NCBI GenBank assembly: GCA_022702705.1
Contig: CM040432.1
Location: forward strand, 49,440,540-49,504,539
Source of the DNA: Papilionanthe hookeriana x Papilionanthe teres
Lineage: Eukaryota; Streptophyta; Magnoliopsida; Asparagales; Orchidaceae
Reading direction: 5' to 3'
Length of the DNA: 64,000 nt
The translations under genes and the position numbers were made by a program. Below, in pieces: positions 10,615 to 21,290 of this stretch. Positions within the stretch are counted from its first letter, which is position 1, and each line of letters opens with the position of its first letter. The notes below the pieces were generated by a model. The model ran no database searches. It was not told the DNA's origin and saw only the letters and a list, made by a program, of their open reading frames with translations.

Positions 10615-12393
10615 TGATGCGACTTTTTTTATATGCAAGGATTTATGAACAATGGATATATAATAATTTTTATAAAGTCACAATGATCCAATGCAAGTAT
10701 ACGTATCATATCAAGTAATACTGGGCTCTAATGGAGTCCCGTTTATCGATCCCATAGGGAAGCGAGGTGAGAGGTTCTTAGTCAAATTCTAGTCTACTAC
10801 TAACAGCCTTAGTTTGGAAGGGTGATATATGTGGTTTTTCTAACAACTACTCCTAAATGCAGATGATTATATGTAAGAATAATAACCACTCCCTAGTGCA
10901 AACATTAATACTAAAGATGACCCTTTTTGGGGAAATTGGTTTGGTGAATTTTGAGATAATAAAAACTACTATTCTCATGTAATGAATTGGATAATGTTTA
11001 GGAATGTGATGCATTAAATAGTGTATGTGCCAAATAGGAGCAATCCTATTCTTTACCCTCTTCCGAGTACACCCTCTTTAGAGTGCTATAAAGAACATTG
11101 GCAAATCCTAGGCTTAGTCCCTAAATCCATGGTTAGGCTGGAAGGATACTGGCTCTCACTTCAGAGCTCCCACTGCCCTTGACCTGAAGGTTAACCCTAG
11201 CATTAGTTACCAAACTTTAGGACCAAATTGGGGATCTCAGCCTTTCACCCTGAAACCTCCAATTCGACGCCCATGAAACCATATTTCCCTATTTATTTAC
11301 ACTCAATCCCCATGAACTACGTAACTCATTCATGGACATTGAATGCGGTTCCATTTTGTTGAGAATTACACTGCCCTTTTGGAACAATACAATTACAACG
11401 AATTTTAAAAATACAATGGACTTTTTTTGTAATGTAAATGAGGTGCAAGTAAAAACCATCACATTTATAATTAAAATATCACAAGCATCCCAATATCCTA
11501 AACATGAATCATACTCATTGCAAAAGAAAAGTATAGTGAAAACAATGGCATAAACTTCCTATGCCACTATTTCCAAACAAGAAGAAAGAGTAAGAGAAAG
11601 ACATCACAAAGCAAGAAGAAAATACAACGAAAAACTTCATTTCAAAACAAATCCACAAAATAAGTGTTTATAAAATCATAAGATAATGAAGAACACAATA
11701 CTTATCCTTTTCCCCTTGAAAGAAAGATGCAAATCTCTCCCACAAAGTCTCCCGTCGATCCATGCAAAGCTAGAACATTCCCTTACAGATTCTCTAAAAA
11801 TCCCTCTCACCAATCTCTCCAAAATGGTAGAAATTTATATTTCTACTCTTATTCTAAGATCTCTAAGCATTCTCCAAGTTTTCCCTAACTTCTCCCCCTC
11901 CTTTTTGGCTTCAAATTCGCTTTAAAATAGTGTAGGGACGAACTTCCCAAGAGGTACTAGAAGAAACCATCCAAAAAGAATCCAGGTTCAATATATATGG
12001 CCAATAACTTCTCCTGGTGCTGTCGACGCCGTATTTGGGTGTGTCGGTGCCCAAATTTCGTGCACTCGGGTTTCTGGCCCCGCCGGCGCCCATTCTGCAC
12101 AGCTCCACCATTTTGTTCCATTTGGCTCCGTTTTAGCTCTGATTCACCTCGTTTTAATTGCGTTGTGTTCCTAACAGATAGCCACATAAAAAGACTTATC
12201 GAAATGTGTCAGGCCAAAATTTTCTTTCTTGCTCATTTTTGCTCCAATTTGCACATTTTTTGCTTCCTTTTGCTCCAATCACCATTTCTTGTACCTAAAA
12301 CCAAAAAACATACAAAATACCTTCCTTTAAAGTGTAATATCATAAAAAATGAGTAAAATTATATAAAAAAGCGTATATATTTTAAGCGTGTCA
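10615..12393 (-). repeat. 3' LTR of element D
   Basis: On the minus strand it begins TGACACGC after the polypurine tract and ends GTCGCATCA. It matches the 5' LTR over its whole length with scattered, mostly transitional, differences. It contains GATACGTATACTTG (10694-10707, minus), a GC-palindrome pair (12011-12055 and 12074-12092) and a TATATAT box at about 11992-11998 next to them. Confidence 0.9.
11992..12092 (-). promoter_or_regulatory. GC-palindrome pair and TATA box in the D 3' LTR
   Basis: Read on the minus strand: the CCGGCGGGG-type block (12092-12074), a second GC block (12055-12011), then CCATATATATTG. The order is the same as in the LTRs of A, E and F. Candidate core promoter; in the 5' LTR copy (18575-18505) the TATA is weaker. 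Confidence 0.45.
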
Positions 12394-12431
12394 ATACCCC
12401 CAAACTTAACTGTCACTTGTCCTCAAGTAAC
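12394..12431 (-). other. Polypurine tract with preceding hairpin (element D)
   Basis: On the minus strand: GTTACTTGAGGACAAGTGAC (12431-12412; an 8-bp stem with one G-T pair), then AAGTTTGGGGGTAT next to the LTR start. This is the same arrangement as in A, E and F. Confidence 0.85.
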
Positions 12432-12771
12432 ACTATAACTTTAAAAATTAAATATGTTGACTTGTGGTTGTGGGTTTCAATAGAGTTTTCTATAATTTCA
12501 ACTCAGAAATATTATAGTATAATATAGGAGAAATTCTAGCGTATCAACCTAAGACTAGAGTGTAAGAATATCTCATATTCAACTTATGAATCCTGATTTT
12601 CTATTTACTTCAAAAGTTATTGAAAATTGTCAAACTAAAGATTCATAGATAGTATAAAAATGGAATTTAAGCACCTTATATATACCAATTTGACCAATAC
12701 CTTTTGAAATAAGAATAAGTTTAGGATTGTTTTTAAGTCTTTTCATTTAAAAAGATTCAAGTGAAACCAAT

Positions 12772-12962
12772 TTTTGATCAAGCTTCTCCTCAAGCTTCTC
12801 CTCACTTTTTTTCTTTTCTTCTTCTTTTTTCTCTTCTTTCAGGATCTTTTTCAATCCCCTTTTTTCACTTTTTTTTTTCTTTCTTTTGAGATCATTTTTA
12901 ATCCTTTTTTTTTTACTTTTTTATGTGAGGATTACTATATCTGGGTAGGCCTTTCATAATTT
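12772..12962 (-). other. Conserved purine-loop hairpin (element D)
   Basis: On the minus strand, stem TCCTCAC (12931-12925) and GTGAGGA (12805-12799) enclose about 119 bases of purine-rich sequence. The flanks match the other elements (CCCAGATATAGTAATCC before; AGCTTGAGGAGAAGC after). The stem has C-G where A and F have T-A. Confidence 0.65.
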
Positions 12963-14483
12963 TGAATTTCACTATCCTCTCTCTAAAATCCAAAACTCAA
13001 AACTTTCCCTCACTTTTTATAAGTGTGAGTAGTAGTTCGAAAGAAGTTATCAATAAAGACTCAATTCTCATTAAGTATAAATCTAAGAATTTTAGTTTTT
13101 CAAATATTCAACTCCTTTCTACCATAAATAGAAAAAATCATTTTTCCTAAAGTTTTCTTATAAAATATTTTAACTCTAGAACAGTTTCTTCACATAGGAT
13201 TTCAACTAAGTTATTTTTCTAACATTCCTAATCAAAATTATAGTAACCTAAAGGTAACACCACATACCACAAGTCATTTTAAAATTGATATCAAATTAAA
13301 TACAGGCTACTGAGGACAAATAAAGTTACATTTTAAAAATTTTTCTTCCCCCCAAACTTAAATTTTAAAATATTTTGTAATTAATTCCATAAAATGTTGC
13401 AGGAAGAAAAAGTAAAGGTTAAATCTACTTACTACTACAACATCCTATTAAATTCATATATATGCATAATCAGGATAGAATGACCGTAGGAGAAAGTAAA
13501 TCTAACCTAAAACATGCTTATAATAAAATTACACTAAAATGAAGTATTTTCACATTAAAATTTTATTTTTCTTCCGACCCCCAAACTTAATTTTTAACAT
13601 ATATAACATTCAGTACAAAAAATATAAGTAGGAAGAAAAATAAAATTCTATCTACCACAAATGTCTATTAAAACCATTTACAAGTATTCATTAGGACAGA
13701 ACAACATGCAGCAGAAAGTAAATCTAAACTAATCATGCTAGAATGTAATTCACTAAATAAAAGTTTAACTAGCATAACAGATATCAGCAAGGGAATATAA
13801 AAATGTTCTTCAATTATTATATAAAATTGTAACACAAACATAAACACACATAAGATAAATGAGGTCAATTCTTCCATTAACTCATCACAACACACTGATT
13901 TACTTTCAATTTCTAACGGAATCACTACACTAATAAATTAGGTACATTTTAAAATGATTTTATAGATTATAATCCCAATAATAAGATTATCCCTGATAAA
14001 TTGGTTCCTAGGCACCAATCTCAGGCATCATCTAATCCCTATAAGTAAGCATCTCTAACTGTTATAAATCGTAGTGTAAGATCATCCACAAGTTATTCAT
14101 CAAATAGGTTCATGACTCCTATCAAATGAAAACAAAGTTAGAGAAAAGATGTAACAAAATTGAGATGAAGCTGCCATTGTTCAAATTCATGATATCTCTT
14201 GTAAAACTTAAGTCCGGGTAAGACCCGAGTCATAGTGGACTCATCAATCCAACTACTACAAGAGAACATACAAGTCTAACCATAATAAGAAGTTAAGTAA
14301 TCACCTCCCTCATGACACACAAAGATCAAATCAAACTACTAACAATCCAAACATCTACCAATGAACAATCAAACTTATCAATCCATAATGACACAAAGAT
14401 CAAGTCAATCCACTCTAAAGCAAACACCATACAACACTAACAATCATGACTCTTAAGTACACTAAATCAAAGTACACTGATAA
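12963..14483 (-). other. 3' non-coding region of element D
   Basis: AT-rich, with no convincing ORF. It contains two polypurine-tract-like strings on the minus strand: AAGTTTGGGGGGAAG (13359-13345) and AAGTTTGGGGGTCGG (13588-13571). No post-pol ORF of the plant transposon protein type remains. Confidence 0.55.
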
Positions 14484-14960
14484 CTATGGGCTGCCTCTCA
14501 TAAAACGCTTGGTTTTAACGTCATGAGCCCGACAAATGATTCCTCCTGGATCAAAATTCCAATTGAGTAATCCTCGACCAATCGCCCAATCCTTTTCAGA
14601 TCCAGGAATTCCTACAAAATCCTCAAATTGTAATTTTTCATTTAGCTCTTCCTTTTCAGATGGATTTATATCAATGTTCCTCGTATTTATTTCTAGATCC
14701 AATATTCTTCTATTAATTTTCTTGATTTGCATATTAATATCATCCTTAAAATTTAGAAGAAATGGATCTCTATAAGATAATTCAAGATCTCCCAAATTTT
14801 GGATCAGATTCTCTCTAGATAATTCCGATTCTGGATCAAATTCTTCTATGTCACTTATTTGTTTCAAGTTATCTTTCAATCCTTTATAATTATTAAATGA
14901 TGGAGGATCTATCTTAGTTGAGGAAATAAGTTTTTCTAATTCCTTAGGAATTTCTTCCAA
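14484..14960 (-). CDS. Open region replacing pol in element D (unknown product)
   Basis: About 158 codons, open on the minus strand; the first codon here is TTG, since the frame is probably continuous with the upstream ORF apart from a frameshift near 14985. The protein is acidic and helix-rich (EEIPKELEKLISSTKIDPP; later KKINRRILDLEINTRNIDIN; PSEKEELNEKLQ), with no RT, RNase H or integrase motif. It lies between the gag-linker fusion and the post-pol motif, exactly where pol should be. I do not recognise it. It may be a domain specific to this non-autonomous group, or spacer sequence that has stayed open. Confidence 0.5.
   Translation of the reverse strand: MEEIPKELEKLISSTKIDPPSFNNYKGLKDNLKQISDIEEFDPESELSRENLIQNLGDLELSYRDPFLLNFKDDINMQIKKINRRILDLEINTRNIDINPSEKEELNEKLQFEDFVGIPGSEKDWAIGRGLLNWNFDPGGIICRAHDVKTKRFMRGSP
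14487..14533 (-). other. Conserved post-pol motif (element D), inside an open frame
   Basis: On the minus strand, GTCGGGCTCATGACGTTAAA ... AAGCG ... GAGGCAGCCCA. It is the same motif that follows pol in A, E and F, although pol itself is gone here. The ORF at 14960-14484 reads through it, so that ORF's last residues are probably not ancestral coding sequence. Confidence 0.7.
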
Positions 14961-15004
14961 TGGTCTTCCAATATCCTTATGCTTTTTCTCAACTCAAAGT
15001 TCTT

Positions 15005-15685
15005 TCAAAATTTATCCTCAAATTCTATTCCAAGTCCTAGTTCAATAACGTTATCTTGTTCATCATACAATTCAAGTTTTTGTTGTAATTGAGTTGAATA
15101 TGAACATATAAAGACTAGTGGTGTAGATAAATTCCCTAAATAGGCAGGCTTTAAAATTGTATGGGGTACATCCATCTTAAGTTCATGAGATTTTTCAACA
15201 AATGGAATAACAAGTTCACTATTTTTGGCAGCTTCCATCATTTCACACCTCTCTTGAACATACATACAGTCTTCTTTAGATAACGTTTTCAACTCATCAT
15301 GAAAATCCATTCCGACCTCATCTGTTATCTTACTCTCAAAACTTTCTTGGAAATGGTCTTTACTTAGATAATCAATTTCATCCATCAAAAAACATTCATC
15401 ATCTTTTCTCTCAGCTGGAAATTTCATAGACTTCAACATATCAAAAGTGACTTCCTGGCCATTAATATTCATAATCAACTCTCCTTTTTGCACATCTATC
15501 ATAGTTTGTCCAGTAACAAGGAATTGTTGTTCATTATCATTCTCTTTAGGTTTAATCTCAGTGTTGCTAGGAAGTGTTCCTTTGGGTCTATTGCTAAGTG
15601 AATTAGCAATTTCTCCCAGTTGATTCTCTATGTTTCTAATCGCAGCATTTTGACTTTGTAACTGGTTTCCCATTTGCAATACCAC
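15005..15685 (-). CDS. Gag C-terminus fused to the post-protease linker (element D)
   Basis: 226 codons, open on the minus strand. The N-terminal part (QMGNQLQSQNAAIRNIENQL ... GTLPSNTEI) is the end of gag as in E, F and H. It joins directly to VTGQTMIDVQKGEL..., which in the relatives lies after the protease. The whole basic region and retropepsin domain, with its D-L-G-A-S, are therefore missing by a clean in-frame deletion. The C-terminal part follows the linker that normally precedes RT (the L-K-M-D-V-P ... L-G-N-L-S-T-P-L-V box), then leaves homology. It is unusually open for this window, where relatives have many stops. Probably one polyprotein originally with gag upstream. Confidence 0.7.
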   Translation of the reverse strand: MVLQMGNQLQSQNAAIRNIENQLGEIANSLSNRPKGTLPSNTEIKPKENDNEQQFLVTGQTMIDVQKGELIMNINGQEVTFDMLKSMKFPAERKDDECFLMDEIDYLSKDHFQESFESKITDEVGMDFHDELKTLSKEDCMYVQERCEMMEAAKNSELVIPFVEKSHELKMDVPHTILKPAYLGNLSTPLVFICSYSTQLQQKLELYDEQDNVIELGLGIEFEDKF

Positions 15686-16871
15686 TTTATCTATGGACTT
15701 CTTCTTATCCTCAAATATTTGATCATTATTAGAGTCTAGTGGATGTGAAGGTCTATAGCTTGTATTCCCCTGATTATTCCAACTTCCATTAGGATTTGCA
15801 TGATTGTTTTCTCATTGTTTGTTTCCACCCTCAGTAGTATGGTTCCAGTTAAAATTAGGATGGTTCTTTCAACATGGGTTGTAAAAGTTAGAATACGGGT
15901 TGTTTATGGTATTTAAAGTCACATATAATAAGTAGGAATCAATCATACACCCTAATGAACTTTCCTCACTTACAGGAGTAAATTGAGGTTAGTTCATTCC
16001 AAATTGGTCCAACTTCCTTGATATTGCAGCAACCTAAGATGCAAGAATTTTAATCGCATCTGTATAATGAACACTAGCTACATTTTTATGATTTACCCTT
16101 GCAGAAGGCCATTAAAATTCATTTGTAACCATTTCTTCAATTAATGCATACGCTTCATCAAATATTTTTGACATTAATGAACCACCACCAGCAGCATCAA
16201 TAATGGACCTAAGAGATCCTAATAACCCATTATAAAAAGTTTGAATGATTAACCAATCTGGCAGAGCATGATGTGGACACTTTCTTAGGAGTTCCTTAAA
16301 TCTTTCTCAGGCTTCGTATATTGATTCCCCTTCATACTGAAAAAATGAGATAATATCGTTTCTAAGTTGAGTAGTCCTTGAAGGTGGAAAATACTTAGCT
16401 AGGAATTTTTTAGCTAACTCCCCCCAATTTTTAATAGAACTAAGTGCTAATGAGTATAACCACATTTTAGCCTTATCCCTTAGTGAGAAAGGAAAAATCC
16501 TTAGCCTAAGAGCATGTCTGACATGCCATTATAACGAAATGTAGCACAAAGTTCTAGAAAACTAGATAAGTGTAAATAGGGATCCTCCGAATGAGTTCCC
16601 CCAAACTGGTTGTTCTGCACAAGTTGGATAATCACTGGATTTAGTACAAAAGAGTCAGCTTCTATAACAGAGTTTTGTATACTTGAGTGAACTTTATCTA
16701 TCGTAGGATTTACATAATCCCTCAATGATTTATGATGATTTTTCAAGTTATTATTTTGAATTTTTCCCATTTCCATTTCTAATTTTTCAAGTTCTTTCTG
16801 TTTACTTATTTTTTCCATTTTTCTAACTCGGGATCATAAGGCATAAGTCCTACAGATCCTTTGTTTTGCAT
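15686..16871 (-). pseudogene. Element D gag N-terminal and middle part, broken
   Basis: Likely start ATG at 16871 on the minus strand (MQNKGSVGLMPYDPELEKW), matching the F start. A frameshift near 16810 leads into a block with DYVNPTIDKVHSSIQ, VQNNQFGGTHSEDPYLHLSS and FLELCATFRYNG (16818-16501), the conserved Athila-like gag core. Stops and frameshifts then break the capsid part. The Y-S-N-F-Y-N-P box is still readable near 15890, with a stop beside it. Gag would have packaged the element RNA. Confidence 0.75.
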
Positions 16872-17129
16872 ACGTAACACAACAAACAATACATTAACAA
16901 TAAAACAAATAAAATGAAAAATATATTCAACATAACAAAACATTTTCACAAACACCTTATTTTTCACACAAACAGATTTTTTTTCACAACACTTTTTCAT
17001 AAAAAAAAACACTTTTCACACAAAGAAAATATTACGACACTAAAATTTTCCAATTCTAAGCTTAATTAATTCAAATAAAATTCTACTAAAATTCTTACCG
17101 ATGCTTCCCCGGCAACGGCATCAAAAACT
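16872..17129 (-). other. 5' leader and primer-binding site of element D
   Basis: On the minus strand, 6 bases after the LTR comes TGATGCCGTTGCCGGGGA (17123-17106). It matches the tRNA-Asp 3' end except GC to AT at positions 3-4, probably decay of a methylated CpG. A short AT-rich leader precedes gag. Confidence 0.8.
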
Positions 17130-18878
17130 TGATGTGACTTTTTTTATATGCAAGGATTTATGAACAATAGATATATAATAATTTTTATAAAGTCACAATG
17201 ATCCAATGCAAGTATACGTATCATATCAAGTAATACAGAGCTCTAATGGAGTCCCGTTTATGGATCCCACAGGGAAGCGAGGTAAGAGGTTCTTAGTTAA
17301 ATTCTAGTTTACTACTAACAACCTTAGTTTGGAAGGGTGATATATGTGGTTTTTCTAACGACTACTCCTAAATGCAGATGATTATATGTAAAAATAAAAA
17401 CTACTCCCTAATGCAAATATTAATACTAAAGATAACCTTTTATGGGGAAATTGGTTTGGTGAATTTTGAGATAATAAAAACTAATATTCTCATGTAATGA
17501 ATTGGATAAAGTTTAGGAATGAGATGCATTAAATATTGTATGTGTCAAATAGGAGCACTCATATTCTTTATCCTCTTTCGAGTACCCCCTCCTAAGAGTG
17601 CTATAAAGAACATTAGCAAATCCTAGGCTTAGTCCCTAAATCCATGGTTAAACTAGGAGGATACTGACACTCACATCAGAGCTCCCACTGCCCTTGACCT
17701 GAAGGCTAACCCTAGCTTTAGTTACCAAACTTTAGGACCAAATTGGGGATCTCAGCCTGTCACCTTGAAACCTCTAATTCGACCCTCATGAAACCATATT
17801 TACCTATTTATTTGCACTCAATCCCCATGAACTACATAACTTATTCATGGACATTGAATGTGGTTCCACTTTGTTGAGAATTACATCTCCCTTTTGGGAC
17901 AATGCAATTACAACAAATTTTTACAATACCACGGGCCCTTTTTGTAATGTAAATAAAGTGCAAGTAAAAACCATCACATTTATAATTAAAACATATTTTA
18001 GCAAGCATTCCAATATCCTAAACATGAATCCTGCTCATTGCAAAAGAAAAGTAGAGTGAAAACAATGACATAAACTTCTTATGCCACTATTTCCAAACAA
18101 GAAAGACTAAGAGAAAGACATCACAAAGTATGAAGAAAACTTTATTTCAAAGCAAATCCACAAAATAAGTGTTTACAAAATCATAAGATAATGAAGAACA
18201 CAATACTTAGCTTTTTCCCCCTTGAAAGAAAGATGCAAATCTCTCCCACAAAGTCTCCCACCGATCCATGCAATGCTAGTACATTCTCTTACAGATTCTC
18301 TCAAAATCCCCTAACCAATCTCTTCAAAAAGGTAGAAATCTACATTTCTACTCCTATTCTAAGATCTCTAAGCATTCTCCAAGTTTTCTCTAACTTCTCC
18401 CCCTCATTTTTGGCTTCAAATTTGCTTCAAAATAGTGTAGGGATGAATTTCCCAAGAGGTTCCTGAAGAAACCATCCAAAAAGCGTCCAAGCTCAATGTA
18501 TATGACCAATAACCGCTCCTGGCACTGCCGGCGACCAAATTTTGTGCCCTTGGGTTTCTGGCGCCGCTGGCGCCCTTTCTGCACTGCTCCACCATTTTGC
18601 ACCTTTGGCTCTGTTTTAGCTCTGATTTGCCCCATTTCAGTTACATTTTGTTCCTAACAGATAGCCACATAGAAAGACTTATCGAAATGTGTCAGGACAA
18701 AATTTATTTTCTTGCTCATTTTTACTCTAAATTGCACAAATTTTTCTTTCTTTTGCTTCAATCACCATTTCTTGTACCTAAAACCAAAAAACATACAAAA
18801 TACCTTCCTTTAAAGTTTAATACCATCAAAATTAAGTAAAATTATATAGCAAAAAGTGTATATATTTTAGGCGTGTCA
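17130..18878 (-). repeat. 5' LTR of element D
   Basis: On the minus strand it runs from TGACACGCC (18878) to ...GTCACATCA (17130), next to the primer-binding site. It contains GC palindromes (TGGCGCCGCTGGCGCC at 18559-18575; CACTGCCGGCG at about 18523-18533) and GATACGTATACTTG (17222-17209). Confidence 0.9.
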
Positions 18879-18897
18879 AAGCCCACTTCTCCTGGAC

Positions 18898-18902
18898 AAT
18901 CT
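18898..18902. repeat. Target site duplication of X copy A (left)
   Basis: AATCT here and AATCT at 26417-26421 flank the X unit exactly at its TG and CA ends. Confidence 0.85.
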
Positions 18903-18906
18903 TGTT

Positions 18907-18927
18907 GACCTCATTTTTGATGAGGTC
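18907..18927 (+). other. Terminal hairpin of X copy A
   Basis: GACCTCAT, loop TTTTG, ATGAGGTC: a perfect 8-bp stem four bases inside the element end. Copy C has it too (51876-51896), and copy B keeps CCTCA/TGAGG (27236-27252). Confidence 0.7.
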
Positions 18928-21282
18928 TTCTCTTCTTCTCTTTAGTACTTAGGATCTAGCCTTAGGCTTTTCCTTTGACTATCCTAGAGGATTAGAATTG
19001 GGACCCATCACTTAGAAATTCAAACCACTTCTTAACTCCCTGCAAACTCCACAAAATTGATTGTAGACCCCTAATCACCTAGAGGGTTGAAATTAAATGT
19101 GGAAGTTTAAAGGATGAGTTCCTGTAGGACTCTTTGGCCTTAGGACTGCCCTGGGTGGCCTGGTCTGGTGAAGGGGCTGACTTACACACACATTACACCT
19201 ATACACTACACTTTCACACACCTCCTAAAACCACACCCATACCCAACTTGACCTCCTGACTCATGAAGGTGGTTCACATGGATGGTCCTTAACCCCTAAG
19301 CCCTTGACTAAGAGGGTTAGGAACAACATAGTGGATGCCTCAAATGAGTCCCTTCATGGCTCATGTGGACTTGATATGGCTTCATGGCTCAAAAAAAATG
19401 ATTTCATTCCACTTACATTCACCCAATCTTCAATTTTCCAAATTTTTAATTTTTGACCCCCGGGACCATACACCCGCCTGGCCTACCCAAAACCCTTGAA
19501 ACCCTCCAAAATTTGCAAAATCACCTAAACTACCCAAAATTCTCCAAAATCATTCCTAAACATGTCTTCACCAATCAAATTGATCATCCATAGCCAAAAA
19601 TACCAAAAATTCCAAAGATACCTCCCAATACCCTCCAAATACCCAAAATACCCCTCTTAGCCAAAAAATCCAAAAATTCAGAAAATTCCCAGAAAATTCC
19701 AGAAAATCCCAAATATTCCCAATTTCATTTTGTTCAACTACATCATGGGCCAATTTTGACAATTTACCCCACTTTTATCAAAAACCCCAATTTGACCCAT
19801 TTTAACCCAAAGTAAACCCAATGTCAAACCAAACCTACCCAATTGACCCAAACTCTGGTCCAATTCAATTCTAAACTTCAATTCAACATCCCCAACACCA
19901 ATCTAGACCAAATCCAAGCCCAATTTGGTTGGCATTGGGATCCAATTTCACTTTTGGCCTTAAAGCCCAATTTGGGCCCATGACCCAAACTTAGCCCAAA
20001 CTCACCCAATTCAACTCCAATTAACCCCAAATCTTTTCTAAACCTTCCTTAACATCCCCATAAACAAAAAACTAACATGATTTGCCCAAGATTTTGACCC
20101 AAACCCCACTCAAATTCAACCCAAAATCAAAAAGCCCAATTTTGACCTAAACCCAGACCTAGCCTAAATAGACCCAAACCTCAAAATCAAAACCCAACCA
20201 AAGCCAAAACCTCTTTGAAACACTCCCATAAAAATTTCTCAACATTTATTTTACATCAATTTCAACCCTAGCCCAACATTGGCCCAAGTTAGCCCAATTT
20301 GACCTACATTGGCCCATTTACCAAATAAACCCAAATTCAACCCAATTCAAACCCAAACCACCTTAAATCTATTTCAAATTACTCATGAAACATCCCTAAA
20401 CCAAAACCAACAACTATTTGTCCCAACCTTTTACAAAAATTCCCATCCATGAACACATTCTTAAACTTAAAAGCCCACTTCCCTTAAACCTTCTTAAAAG
20501 CCCATTTCCTTCAAAATTCAAAAGCCCAAATCATCCTAAAGCCCACATGACACTTCCCCTCATCATCCATTTGATCAAAATCACCCCTAAGTTTCAAAAT
20601 CATCAATTAAACCATTCCAAATAAAGCCACATGTCAAATTACCCCCTAAATGCCAAATATTTCTAAAACCCTTTTCATGAAACAAGTCAACCTTTTCCCA
20701 AGCCAAATGGAGCCATGAACAAGCCATTCTCAAGCCACATGAAGCCATAAGGGCTTTGACTTGTCATTAGTCCATTTATGGCAAGAAGAGGGGGTTCTTT
20801 CTTAAACCTCCTTTAACCCTTTTTTGCCTTAATCATGTCACACACTAAACCATGTTTAGCGACCTCATCATGGATGGAGACTTCACCACTCCTTCTAAGC
20901 TGACCTAAATGATTCCCTCAGCTCAAAATCAGAGCTTGGAAGGGTGCACCAAGCCCAAAATGGTGGGTTGACCCAAACCAAGCCAAAGTGGCCCCTTCCC
21001 CTTTCTACTTTGATTCAACCACTTTACACATGTCAAACCTCGATTGAATGCACCAAACCCCGGCCACGACCCATCCGAACAAGATGGTGACCGAGTGCTC
21101 GGCCGGCCGACCACCGAGGCCGCCGGAAAACACCATGGCCGAGACCTTGGGAGGAGCCAAAAATTCAATCCTCCCTTGTCGACTTGTCTCGACCCAAATG
21201 GACGAGCATAGCTCTCCTTCTCCTCACCAGAAGCGGTCGATCCCCAGCCTTAAACCCCCACGGGAGGCCCTCCACCCTCTCC

Positions 21283-21290
21283 TATTTAAA
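21283..21290 (+). promoter_or_regulatory. TATA box of X copy A
   Basis: TATTTAAA in the GC-rich zone. Copy B has TATAAAA (42514-42520) and copy C TATTTAAA (49800-49793, minus) at the matching place. It sets the orientation of X. Confidence 0.5.

Larger units (their letters stand above)
10615..18878 (-). mobile_element. Element D: deletion-derived, non-autonomous Athila-like retrotransposon
   Basis: Read on the minus strand: 5' LTR (18878-17130), primer site, gag, a gag-linker fusion without protease, an extra open region where RT-RNase H-integrase should be, the post-pol motif, the purine-loop hairpin, the polypurine tract and the 3' LTR (12393-10615). The LTRs are close copies, TGACACG...CATCA. 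The internal part is only about 4.7 kb. The flanks (AGGCT left, AAGCC right) are not a clear direct duplication and look more like an inverted match, so the site has decayed or recombined. It keeps all the cis signals and would need enzymes from a relative. Confidence 0.88.
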
